DNA of 64,000 nucleotides, taken from NCBI GenBank assembly GCA_015680685.1, contig MNCI01022757.1, forward strand, positions 384,300 to 448,299. The letters are read 5' to 3'. The position numbers and the translations under genes were made by a program. Source of the stretch: Gnetum montanum (lineage: Eukaryota; Streptophyta; Gnetopsida; Gnetales; Gnetaceae). Shown piece by piece: positions 1 through 10,979 of the stretch (the stretch's first letter is position 1; each line of letters opens with the position of its first letter). The notes beneath the pieces were generated by a model that ran no database searches, had not been told where the DNA came from, and saw nothing but the letters and a program-made list of their open reading frames with translations.

Positions 1-1600
1 AACATGGAAATGATGCTTTATTTGTGAAGAATAAGCATTGAAATTCTATGATTAAGGAATTTTGGGCTATGAAAGTATATGAGGTGTTGACGGAATGGAT
101 GATAAAGACAACATTGTTGTGTTTTTTAGAATGGATAGTTTGAATGATACGAGAAGTATTTATTGTTATTTATTAGAATTGGAAGATTAAAGATGATGCA
201 AAATTGCTTAGCAAGTATAAGATACAATAGTTATACAAGTGGGTCCTCCCCAAAGTAAGCTCCAGCCCTTAATGCCCTTATATAACCACATCTAAAAGTG
301 TCTTTAGGAACTCAAGGAGTTGAATGTGAGACATACCTATTTAGCGAAACCCACATATTAGTACCACCAAATTGGAAAAATAACTCTATGCTACATAAAA
401 TCATAAGTTATGATTATTCAAACAATGAGATGAAATGGTTTTAGAAGATATTGTAGAAATTGAGATGTGAGATGTCTTACCATAGGCATAATGAATTCTT
501 ATGTTTTATTTGTGGCTAAGGTAATCATTAGCCTTTCTGTCCAAGATTCAAACCAAATCTAGACAACATTCAAGTGACATTGCATTGTTTCATCTCTTGG
601 AATTGCAATTGTAAGACTATCAATGTTACAAAGAGTATTTTCACTTGGAATATTGTCCAAGGGAGGAGTTTATTCCTAGCATTTTATTTTTATTTTTACA
701 TTTCTAAGAAGCTTCCTACCTTTAGGCATGGGCAACATGTCTTTCCAGTGGGATCCCTAGAAATTTATTCTATCTTCTTTTATTTGTTAACTATGTCAAT
801 ATTTTTAAGGTAGCACTTATTTTACTCTTACTCCCATTTTTATTAGATCTACAAGGATATAATACAACCTTTATAACATGATAGAACTTACAATAATAAT
901 CAAAAAATAATCCACAAGTTCCCTTGATGTCACATCCTTTTCATTCCACTTGGTTCTTCACTTTTCTATTCAAGCATAATGATCACAAGTTTATTCTTAC
1001 TTTGATAATGGAAAGAATATCATTATGGTCATGGTAACAACCTCCTATTAATGGAATAGATGGATGGATGATGTGGACTCACTATGCAAATAAGTAGTCT
1101 CTTATGACTTGATTTGATAGAGAAAGATTCACCTTATTGGACTATATATTAATGATAAAAAATTATTTACAAAGGGTTTTAAAAAAAGTATAAAAGAAAT
1201 GGAAAAGAAGGTAAAAATTATGAAAAAGTATAAAGAATGAAAAATATTAAAGAATTAGAAAATATTAAAACTGTGAAAAATTGAAGTAATGAGAAAGTAT
1301 AAAAGAATGAGAAAAATGTAAAAGAATGTGAAAAATGAAAAGAATTGTAAACCAAAGAAAATAGAAAAATTAGTAAAGTACCTACAACTATAAATGGACA
1401 CCCCCCATGACTATTATGAAGATTAGGGAAATGGAAGATAGAATAAGTGGAAGATTGCTTTGAGTACTCATAGTATGGTTTGACTTGCTGAATGTTGACA
1501 AGGATATGCTTATGTGGGCTAGATGGGTGATGAATATGTAAGGAATTATATGGATACATGGTATGTACTATGTATGGTCCCTCCCATAGTTTCTAAAATT
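1..1600 (-). other. 3' untranslated region of element A
   Basis: This stretch lies downstream of the integrase on the coding strand. Athila elements often carry an env-like or extra ORF here, but I see no convincing frame; the short open frames at 574-813 (plus) and 1218-1559 (minus) are low-complexity. Bases 240-330 match the 3' region of element C, which supports the assignment. An A-rich tandem stretch at 1175-1365 is listed separately. Confidence 0.6.
1175..1365. repeat. A-rich degenerate tandem repeat
   Basis: Variants of a roughly 12-25 base motif resembling gaaaaatgtaaaagaatgag recur about ten times with irregular spacing. It creates a spurious minus-strand open frame rich in Phe, Ser and Leu at 1218-1559. 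Probably replication-slippage expansion inside the 3' untranslated region of element A. Confidence 0.6.
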
Positions 1601-2560
1601 TAGCCTTTTGAAGTAAATGACTAGGATTTTAATAGAGGAACTTGGTGCCCGATTGTATGGTTGCATTTCTTATCTGCAAATTGTGCCTAAGTTTGACATA
1701 GTGCTTGTGGACTTCATTACCCATAAGTTCTAATTTTCTATTTTCATCTAAAAGATTCAGATTCATTAGATGTTCCTTTTGTGATAAACTCAAATCAACG
1801 TCAAGTTCACTAGCAATAACTAAAGTGTGAAGCTTTGCTTGGATTGGAAGTGTTGGTAACTTTTCATAAACTAACTCATATGGGATGTACCCTATAGGTA
1901 ATTTTTAGGATGTTCTCTAGGCCCATAGAGCATCATTTAATTTTGCACTCCAATCACATCTAAACTTACTGACCATCCTAGTAAGTATTCTACTAATTTT
2001 GTAGTTAGTAACTTCAGCTTGATCATTTGCTTGGGGATGATATGATGTTGTTAATTTATGGTTGATCCCAAGTTGTTGCATGATTTTCTTAAAGGTAGCA
2101 CTAGTGAAGTGGGTCCCATTATCTGATATTATCATTCTAAGTACTCCAAATTGATTTACCACACGTTGTTGGAAAAACTTGGTAGCTATTTTTGTTGTAC
2201 AATCTTTTACTACTGCTACCTCTACCCACTTTGTGCAATAATCCACAATCAAAATGATGTATGCTTTTCTATTTGGCATCGATTAAATGGGTTCCATAAA
2301 ATCAATTTCCCAAATATCAAAGGGTTCTAGTGTCTATATCTAGTGTTGCAGTCTTTCATATCTAGCCATAATTCCTCCATCTTTTTGGCAATGTTTACAT
2401 GATTGGGAAAAAGTGTGCACATCTTTGAACAGAGTAGACCAGAAGTAGCCTACCATTAGTAATTTAAGTGATGTTCTACATCCTACGTAGTGGCCACCAC
2501 ATGGACCTTCATGTGCATCTTGTAATACCCTTTGCTAGTCATGATTAGGTACACACCATC
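1600..2560 (-). pseudogene. Element A integrase (decayed)
   Basis: The longest open part, 1917-2279 (120 residues), is the catalytic core of a Ty3/gypsy integrase, which joins element cDNA to host DNA. All three acidic residues of the DDE triad are visible: Asp in IVDYCTKWVEV, Asp in IISDNGTHF and Glu in QAEVTN. The C-terminal part continues past stops toward 1600, and weak zinc-binding-domain similarity lies above 2340. The start seen at 2279 is a decay product, not the true start, since integrase is cut from a polyprotein. The core is complete but its flanks are interrupted. Confidence 0.85.
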
Positions 2561-2799
2561 TAACAAGCCCATATGCACAAACTTTGTATAGTTTGCCATT
2601 TATTTCCATGTATTTTTTAGCTTTGTGAAGGAATTGTTCACATTTTTTTCTATTCCATTCAATAGGAAGCTCCTATGTGGTGAGGTAGATCAGGCACTCT
2701 AAAATCCATGGTTTTTCTATTGAGATTACAGCTTTACTGTTCTAGTGAAGAGGTTCTCATTAGGAGATTGGTTTGATAAGGGTTATACTTGGTTGTCTA

Positions 2800-4320
2800 T
2801 GTCTCATTTCAACCTTAATAAATGATTAGCTACAACATTTTTTGTTCCTTTTTTATCAATCATTTTAATGTCAAACTCTTGAAGAATCACAAGTCATCTT
2901 ATAACTATGGGATTGACCATTGGCTTGTTCATTAAAAATTGAATGCCACTATGGTTTGTGTGAACATAGATCTAGTAATCAAGCACATAATGTTTGATTT
3001 TTTCAAGCACATACACCATGGCCAATAGATCCTTTTTAGTTGTAGTGTAGTTTAATTATGCTCCAATGATGCTCCTACTAGCATGGTGTATGTATTATGG
3101 CCTCTTTTGATCGTCAAGTTGTGTCGATACTGGATCAAGTGCATTGTTGGAGGCATCAGTCATTATATGAAAAGGCCTTAACTAATCCTGGGCTTGGAGG
3201 ATTGGTGTGTCAACTAGCTTTTGTTTCAAAGTTTTTCATGTCTTTTCACATGACTTAGTTCACTCAAAGATACATCCTTCTTTATGAGTTCTACTAGCAA
3301 TTTGGATATCTTTGAGAAGTTTTCAATAAATCTTCTATAGTATCCCATATGGTCAGAAAAGGATCTTACATTTTTATTGTCTATGGCCTTTGAGTGATAT
3401 TTTGGATGACTTTGATCTTTTTAGGATCTACCTCTATACTCTTTTGAGAGATTTTGTTTCCCAGTACTATGCCTTCCTAGAGCATAAGATGGTTATTTTA
3501 ACAATTAAGCTTTAGATTAATTTCAACACATCTATTGAGTACTTGCTCCAACAGGTCCAAGGCTTGTTGGAAATACAACTCGTATGTGGAGAAATCATCC
3601 ATGAAAAATTTAACACCATTGCCTATCTACTTTTGAAAGATGCTTAAAATCAGTCTCTGGAAGGTTGCTTGCGCATTACACAAATCGAAAGGCATTTTTT
3701 TGTAAGCAAATGTTCCCCATGGATTGGTTAATGTGATTTTCTCTTAGTCTTCTAGTGTAGTGTGGATTTGATTGTATCCACTGTACCCATCCAAAAAACT
3801 ATAGTAGGCATGTCCTAAAATTGTATCTAGGACTTGATCAACAAAGGGAAATGGAAAATGATCCTTAAATGTGGCTAATTTCAACAACTGGAAGTTGATG
3901 TAGATGTGCCATTTACCTTCCTTCTTTAGAATTATCACCAAAGGGCTTACCCATTCATTATCTATAATTGGATAAATGAATTATTCCTTTAGCAACTTTT
4001 TCAATTCTTTCTTGACTACCTCCTTGAGTTTAGGATTAAGTGTTCATTAAGGTTGTCATTTTGGTTTGATTGTAGGATCAATGTAGATCCGATGCTAGCA
4101 AATTCATGGCTCAACTCTTGTGATCTCATCATAAGACCACACGAATGCTATGAGCCATTTGTTGAGCACTTCTAGTATTTTCCATTTTTGTTCCTTGTCT
4201 AGGTTGGCATTGATAATTATGAGCTTTTTGTTGCTCAAAAACACATATTCTAATGTTTCTTGTAGTGTCTTCAATTCCAATAATTCTAGTTCCATTGTGT
4301 TTGAGATTTCTAAGTATCCC
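2800..4320 (-). pseudogene. Element A reverse transcriptase and RNase H (decayed)
   Basis: Fragments 4104-4295 and 3744-3941 give the approach to RT and its fingers/palm. They read IAFVWSYDEI, then a stretch equivalent to 'KKNGKWRVCIDFRKLN', then SFLDGYSGYNQI. The polymerase active site follows as Phe-Met-Asp-Asp at 3594-3605, the usual Athila/chromovirus form of YxDD. RNase H begins near 3060 with a frame resembling LNYTTTEKE and is traceable to about 2800. At least several stops and shifts separate the fragments. The catalytic Asp pair survives, so the gene died through stops and frameshifts. Confidence 0.8.
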
Positions 4321-4479
4321 TAGTCTATTTCTCCCTTCTAATTATTCTAAGGGTAAGAGTGTCTTTTCCTTAATTTTTCTAGCTTATCTATTTCTACCAC
4401 ATAGGTACTGATTATCTGTTCTTCTAGTTCCATGTACTTATCAGGTTGGATTTCTTCATTGGTAATCAACTACTAGATG

Positions 4480-5060
4480 CCTTCTTGTTGGATGGCTACT
4501 ACATACAAGAAATTTTGTACATAACTTGTTTCTATGCATTGATTTCATGGCTTAGTTTCTTTTCATTTAATGGCCCATATTCTTTGCATGCAATTGCACC
4601 CATGATGGTTGTATGCAATACATAGAACCCTTTGTCTGTGTATGACTCCAGCTTCCTCTCCACTGGATATTTCCAAGGATAAATCATGAATTCCAAGCTT
4701 AGCATCCATAGTGCTAAGCTAAGCTCTTTCCATGATAATCAAGAACTCTCCCTTGTTTTTTGCTACATGAAATACTAGAAAATCAATGGGACAGTACTAG
4801 CCATTGATGATGGTAATCACATCATCCACCTATCCAAGTGAACTTGTGATTGACCAGTCTACAAGCTGTAAATGGATGTTACTCTTCTTTAGTGATGGAA
4901 AGTTCCAAGCCTAGTACATGTCTTGAGATATCATATTTACTCTAGACCCAGAATATAATAGAGCTTTACATGATTTTTATCCCACTATTTGGAGATAAAT
5001 CAAGGGACTTATAAGTTCTTGTATGTGAAAGAGCCCCTGCCTTAATTCAATGGGTTATTG
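4480..5060 (-). pseudogene. Element A aspartic protease (decayed)
   Basis: Read with stops, this stretch aligns with the better preserved protease of element C (20979-21545): the flap-side text resembling MISQDMY-AWN, LKKSNI-L-L and FLIIM-RA-LS occurs in the same order. The catalytic Asp of the D-x-G motif reads as Tyr in A near 4950, so the protease is inactive as well as interrupted. In the element it would cut the Gag-Pol polyprotein. Confidence 0.65.
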
Positions 5061-5229
5061 TTTATGTTATCATAGTAGTTATGATGTTTGAACCTACTGA
5101 AGTCAGAATCTTAGTGCATTGGGAAGCACTTTATGTGGATGGAATGGAGGTAAACATGTTCCCCATCTACCGAGTCTTCTCTAAGCTCATTCTGAACAAT
5201 GGTCATTTCTTGGATTGAGACTCATAAGT

Positions 5230-7520
5230 AACCTTCCTCTCATGTGTATTAATTGCCCTTGCAGCACTTTTTAACACTGGTGGCATAGGACTAAAGTGTT
5301 GAGTAGCAGGTCTAGCTATTGATGGATGCACATATAAGTTGGAATCAGTCCTTGGCAACATCAATATATGGTATTCTACTGAATAGCATTATGGGGTTTG
5401 AACATTTGCATGATCAAGCAAGATCGGATGTTGGACATCATATCCATTAGGATCAGGTTGTCGATATGGATACTGTTGATGCAGTAGTGGCATGACCCAT
5501 GATTATGGTTGCTAGCGCTATTGATGGTAATGTTCTTGCAGTTGCGGAAAGGCTCCACTATGATAGTACGTTGGTTGAGGTTGTTTTCTGTAGTTACCTT
5601 GAGGATAAGGTAATAGTTTGGGCATTTTCTTTTGAACAAATTATGGGTTAAGTGCATATGCCCTAGTTTCTTGCAAATGTACCATGACTAGACAACATCC
5701 CTTAGGATGTTTGTACTAGCACACAGTGCAACTTCATCATCTATGGAGCTGGTATCTAAGTACCCAGCTACTAAAGAAACTTTGCCTTTTTATCCAAATT
5801 CCTTCTTCTTCTTTTTGTCTCTACCTTTGTTGAGCTCTTATTTTTCTTTTTCATCCATAATCTTTAATGCTATTGTACATCGTTCATTTACCAAATCCCA
5901 TATTTTCACTACCTGTGCTGCTACATCAATAACAAATTTCTAAATTTGTAGTGTCTCTTTCCTGATGATTTGGTACAAGGTTTCTTCTCCTTAGACGTCA
6001 CATACTTGTGCATCTCTTTTTTGGATTCATGGATCCTTATTGTATTCTTTAGCGAATTCCCTTTTTCTAAGTTATCCTTCTTTTTTGCCACTAGATTAAT
6101 GAGTCTTTGAATTTGATGAACAGTTAATTCTAATAGTCTTCCTTGGGCATAAACCCCAAGGGTCTTTCTTGTTTTACTTCTTAGCCCATCTATGATGTGC
6201 CTTAGTTATTCCTTTGATGAAAATCCATCGCCTAAACATCTACATAATAGTGAATAATATCTACCCATTACTACATACAAGGTCTCGTAAGTCCCTTGTT
6301 TCTACTTTTGGATTTTCTTTCTTAGGTTTGACACTCGTGAATATGTTTGATATTTATCATTAAAAACTTCAAGCATGTTTCTCCACCATCTAATGGATTC
6401 AAGTTCCAATGACCTGTACCATCTTTGTGCTTCCTTCACAAGTGTTCTAGCAAATAGCTTCAATTTTTACCAATCACTTTCTATGTTTTAAAGGGCACAA
6501 GCATCGTGGAATGCTTGAAGGTGATGTTGAGGATTAGCATTGTAACCTCCTTTAAATTAGGGCATGTTATTCATATCTAGCCATTTGATTCAGCTATCTC
6601 ACATGTGTCAGTTGGTATGTAGACTGCTTCTTAAATGTTGATAATTTTTTATATTACCATAAAGGGTTCATCATCATGATCAGGTTCATAAGCTCTATGG
6701 TAGTTGTGATTCCTTTTATGCTCATGCCTCTCTTGATCCGCTTTTCCCTCTATGTATCTCCTTCTTTCATACTCCTCATCTTCTAAATCAGAATACCTTA
6801 AGTATCGATCATGATGACCACAAGATCTTCTCTTTTGCCTATCAAAATCTTGGTACTTGTGTTGTCTCCAGTAATAGTCCTCTGATGATCACGATGAAGT
6901 AGAGGAGATAGCAAGAGTATGGTTCCAGTTGGTTCTCCTTTCATGACTCTAGTGAGTTTCCTTGTAGGACTTATCAAGATCCCTTGGGCTAAAGTTTTTC
7001 TTGTATCTTGAGTCAGTAGCCTCTCCCTTTTGTGTCTCTATCAAAGTAGAGTGACGTTAGACTTTGATAGGTTCTGGTGGAGTTGTTTTGAAATGAACTA
7101 ATCAACAATAAGCTCTTCTATGATAAAAAATGTGTTGGCTTGCTTTCCTTTGATATTAACATGCTTAATTTCCATAGTTGCATCTCTTTTAATTTTCTCC
7201 CTCATAGATTCATAAGGTCTAGTCATGTGTTGAGTCACATGATACCCTTCTTGAACCTGGTCCAAGTGCATTCCTCTTAGAGCAATTTGTAGCATGTTTA
7301 GTATTGCATGCTCGAGAGGCAGAGCTATGCTACCTTGCATATCTCTCCACCTCGTTTTTCTATCTTCATGGAATATGAAGTTGAAGTCTAGATGGTATGG
7401 ATCAATATGAGCATAAGTAATACATGTCAACATTGGCATTCCCCAATCTTCTTCATCAACAATTCTATCATGACTTCTTATTTCATTGGCAGGTGATAGT
7501 TGATCATTATGTGAAGCCAT
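5230..7520 (-). pseudogene. Element A gag (decayed)
   Basis: The ATG at 7520 opens a 140-residue frame (to 7098) that matches element B at 12902-13159: both read LRGM-L, then YHV, MTRPY and IKHV in order. Gag forms the virus-like particle. The capsid part between 7000 and 5900 is broken, but the C-terminal Pro/Tyr/Gln-rich tail (frames under 5376-5657) matches elements B and C. The cysteines of the zinc knuckle near 5690 are mostly lost. The start is chosen because it follows the PBS by about 120 bases and has equivalents in B (13387) and C (24061). Confidence 0.75.
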
Positions 7521-7639
7521 GTTATCATTTCTTGATGGTTTGTGTTAAGTGTGCTTTTTATTAAGGTTGTAAAGATTAGAGTTAGGTTCTAATATAATGA
7601 ACTTTGAAAAATTAATTACTTAGTATAACATTGACTTTT

Positions 7640-7656
7640 CCCTAGCAACAACACCA
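7640..7656 (-). other. Element A primer binding site (tRNA-Asp type, mutated)
   Basis: Plus-strand CCCTAGCAACAACACCA aligns with the plant tRNA-Asp 3' end CCCCGGCAACGGCGCCA at 12 of 17 bases. All five differences are C-to-T or G-to-A transitions, as expected for deamination of methylated DNA. It lies one base from the LTR. Confidence 0.75.
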
Positions 7657-7657
7657 A

Positions 7658-8542
7658 TGATGAGCAGTGGTGTATCCAACACCCAACCATATAAGATACA
7701 AGTGTTCACACACAATCCTGGTCGAACTCCATGGATAATGTAATGTGATTATATTAGTAATTGATTAGCATTTTTGATCATTATCTTCCCACATGAGTCA
7801 ATAAAATCAATGTGTATGGTTTAACTCACGATGAGGTATATGATATTCATGTTGTATTAACCATTGTGCTCCTAATAAGCATGAAGTGAAAGTAAAAGTT
7901 TCCAAATCTAAGTAACAATAAAAAAAATCTAAACTAGCCTATGTAATGAGTAGCTAGTCCTGATCTTTTAGTCACACATTGGACTTCGTGCAACTACTAT
8001 TGGGATTAACAAGTACCTCACTACTGAGCATACCAAGTGATAGTGTTATTAGGTTACCAAGTAGTTACACTTAACATGCTCAAGATCAATCGAACTCATT
8101 TCTCTTAATGACATTAAAAGCAAATTGCAAGTAATTGTAAACATTAACTATAAAAATAGTAAAACAATAAACTAATTGAAAACAGAAATAAAACTAAGTG
8201 TTGGTGCAATGATGTAGAGTAATTTCAATCTTTATTGTCAATCATGCAAGATGTTCAAGTACATCACACTCGAATAAAGATTCCATTCAATTATAAATAA
8301 TCACACTACAAGCACACACTACTAAGTATTGAATTCAAGAAAATAAACTAAAAGAATTTTGTTACTAGGCTATCGAATCTATTGTGGATCCATGTGCCCA
8401 AGTGTTGCATATATAAGCTAGCATGCATCTCATGATATCATTTATATGATAATGTATGGTGAGATATGATAACGTATCTACAACATCATAGATACAATAT
8501 CATAACTATGATATCATTGACTTAAAATTTTTGGATTTATCA
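7658..8542 (-). repeat. 5' LTR of element A
   Basis: This 885-bp LTR runs from TGATGAG, just outside the PBS, to ...TTTATCA. It aligns along its length with the B LTR (13535-14434) and more loosely with the C LTRs, sharing 'catccaacacccaaccata', the aggtatatgatatt-like block and the terminal GATATC-rich segment (8425-8520). In A the GATATC motifs are flanked by T/A rather than CG, as in atgatatcat. Confidence 0.8.
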
Positions 8543-8784
8543 GACACTTAATAACCTAAGGTTCATTATTAACTAAAAACCATCAAGGAGAAATCTTATC
8601 AAGCATAGAGGTAGAAATAGTAATATTATTGAAGTTCCAAAAGTCATGAATAAAACTCCAAGCCTTACAAATATGCATTATGACAATAAAACTTGATATA
8701 GTAATGTCTTTTAGAAAAAGGATCCAATTAAAAAAATGAGTATCTCTCCAATAATCACTACCTATAGGCTTGCCCATTTGAAGC
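8543..8784. other. Unassigned sequence between elements A and B
   Basis: About 240 bases separate the outer end of the A LTR from the point where B's RNase H stops matching. The minus frame stays open across the junction (8583-8831), but residues after MVYMLQ do not look like RNase H. It could be the old target DNA or part of a third element. No domain recognised. Confidence 0.4.
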
Positions 8785-10150
8785 ATGTACACCATGCCCA
8801 TCGACTCCTTTTCTGTTGTGGTGTAGTTCAATTGTGCCCCAATGATACTTTTGCTAGCACAGTGTATATAGGATGGTCATTTTTGATCATCTAACTATGT
8901 TAGTATTGCACCAAGTGTGTAGTTGGAAACATCTGTCATGATGTGAAAAGGTCCAAACCAATCTAGAGCTTGAAGGATTAGTGTGTCAATTAGTTTTTAC
9001 TTCAAAATTTCAAATTCCTTTTTACATGACTCCATCCATTTGAAGGATGCATCCTTCTTAGTGACTTCTACTAGCAATTTTTCTATTTTTGAAAAATTCT
9101 CTATAAATCTTTAATAATATCCTATCTAGCCCAAAATTGATATGATATATTTTACTATTTGTGGCCTCTGAGTGATATTTTTTATGACTTAAATCTTCTC
9201 AAGATCTACCTCAATGCCTTTCTAAGATATTTTGTGTCCCAACACTATGCCATATTAGACCATAAGGTGGCTTTTCTAGCCATTGAGTATGAGATTTGTT
9301 TCCACACATCGTTTTAGTGCTTGCTCTAATCAGTCCAATTCTTACTTGAAATCTAGCCCATATGTTAAGAAATTATTCATAAACATCTCAATTCCACTTC
9401 CAATTTGTTTTTAAAGATGCTAAGTACTAGTCTCTAGACGATGGCTAGTGCATTATAAAGACCAAATGGCATCTATTTGTAGGTAAAAATTCCTCATAAA
9501 CTAGTGAATGTTGTTTTCTCCTAGTCCTTAGATGCAATGCAGATCTAATTGTATCTGTTGTATCTATCTAGAAAATTTTAGTACTCATGTCTTGCAATAG
9601 TATCTAGGACTTGATCAATAAACAACAGTAGGAAATGATCCTTGAATGTGGTAGAGTTTAATAATTAGAAATCAATACACACTCTCCACTTCCACCCCCC
9701 CCCCCCTTTCTTCTTTGAAACGATTACTAAAGGAATAACCCATTCACTATCCATGATAAGATAGATGAATCTTAGCTTGAGTAACTTTTTTGGCTCTTTC
9801 TAAACTACTTCTTTTCGTTTAGAATTAAGCCTTCTTTAGGGTTGGTATCATGGTTTGACCGTTGGATCAGTATATATCCGATGTTAACATATTCTTGGAT
9901 CAATACCTATGATCTCATTAGAAGACCACACAAATGTTGTTGACCACTTATTGAAAACTTCCATTAACTTCTTATTCTAATATTTGTTTAGGTTGACATT
10001 TATTATTGCCAACTTCTTATTGTTCAAGAAAGCATACTCTAATATTGTCAGTAGGGCCTTTAATTTGAACGATTCTAGCTCCATAGTATTTGGGAACTCT
10101 AATTATCCCTAGTCTATTTCTTCTTCTTGACTTATACATAGGTAGGAGTG
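8785..10150 (-). pseudogene. Element B reverse transcriptase and partial RNase H
   Basis: The text parallels element A base for base over most of its length. The polymerase active site, Phe-Met-Asp-Asp in A, reads Phe-Met-Asn-Asn at 9372-9383: both catalytic Asp codons have changed by G-to-A. RNase H starts with LNYTTTEKES at about 8831 and is cut off near 8785. A run of about 14 C at 9695-9708 (G on the coding strand) disrupts the frame. Confidence 0.75.
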
Positions 10151-10800
10151 ATTTTTTCTTAATTGCTCTAGCTTATCAGTCTCTTCTATGTAGGCACTAA
10201 CAATTTGGTCTACTAGTTCCATGTATTTGTTGGATTCGATTTCTTCAACTATGATTAGCCACTAGGTGCCTTCTTGTTGTGTGGTTCCCACATACAAACA
10301 TTTTTGCATACATATTTCTTCTATACATTTATTTCATGCCTTAGTATCTTTCCATTTAATGGCCTATATCCTCTACACATGGTTGCACCCATTATTATTG
10401 TATGTAATACATGGAACTCTATGTCTTTATATGATACCAACTTCATCTTCCTTGAAAATCTCCAAGGATAAGCTGCAAATACCAAGCTTAGCATCAATAG
10501 TGCTAAGCCAAGATCTTCCCATGATGATTGGAAAATTTCCCCTATTTTTACCAACATGAATTACTAGAAAATTTGTAGGGTAAGACTAGCCACTAATTTT
10601 TGTGATCACATTGTCCACTTGTCCTAGTAGAACTATGATTGACTAATCTACAAGCTCTAATCAAAGGCTACTCTTCTTCAATGGTGGTAGCTTCTAAGCC
10701 TAATACATGTCTTGCAAGATTAGGCTCACTCCTAACCTAGAATCAAGTAGAGCCTTGCATGGTTTTTTCCTTGCTACCAAAAGGTAAACTAAGGGGCTTC
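10150..10800 (-). pseudogene. Element B aspartic protease (decayed)
   Basis: Minus-strand frames contain the equivalent of ALLDSR near 10750, so the catalytic Asp is kept although the following Gly is not. They also hold the conserved LGLALLMLS stretch within 10321-10557, which is out of frame relative to its neighbours. Position and order match elements A and C. Several frameshifts, so not functional. Confidence 0.6.
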
Positions 10801-10979
10801 TCAAATTTGTTCACTTCTATGGAAGTTCTTTTGCATTTATCCAATGAGTGATTGTTTGGGTAAGCATGATAATAGTTACATTGATGCTTGACAATGAGGA
10901 AAGCTTTTTTTTCTTTAAAGGAGTGGATGTGGATGGGGTGGAAGTGGATGTAATTCCCATCCTTCAAACCTTTTCAACA

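Larger units (their letters stand above)
1..8542 (-). mobile_element. Element A: Athila-like Ty3/gypsy retrotransposon, 3' end outside window
   Basis: On the minus strand the order is 5' LTR (7658-8542), PBS, gag, protease, reverse transcriptase, RNase H and integrase, which is the Ty3/gypsy order. The primer site matches tRNA-Asp, the primer known for Athila elements. Every gene is broken by stops and shifts, so the copy is dead. The 3' LTR is not seen. A block at about 240-330 (starting gggtcctccccaaag) also occurs in element C at 19762, some 760 bases from C's 3' LTR, so A's 3' LTR should start roughly 500 bases left of base 1. Confidence 0.85.

Noticed and set aside
574-813. Plus-strand frame of 79 residues
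   Set aside because: Opposite to element A, no conservation and no recognised motif.
9695-9708. Run of about 14 C
   Set aside because: Homopolymer inside decayed RT, likely slippage or assembly noise; no sign of function.
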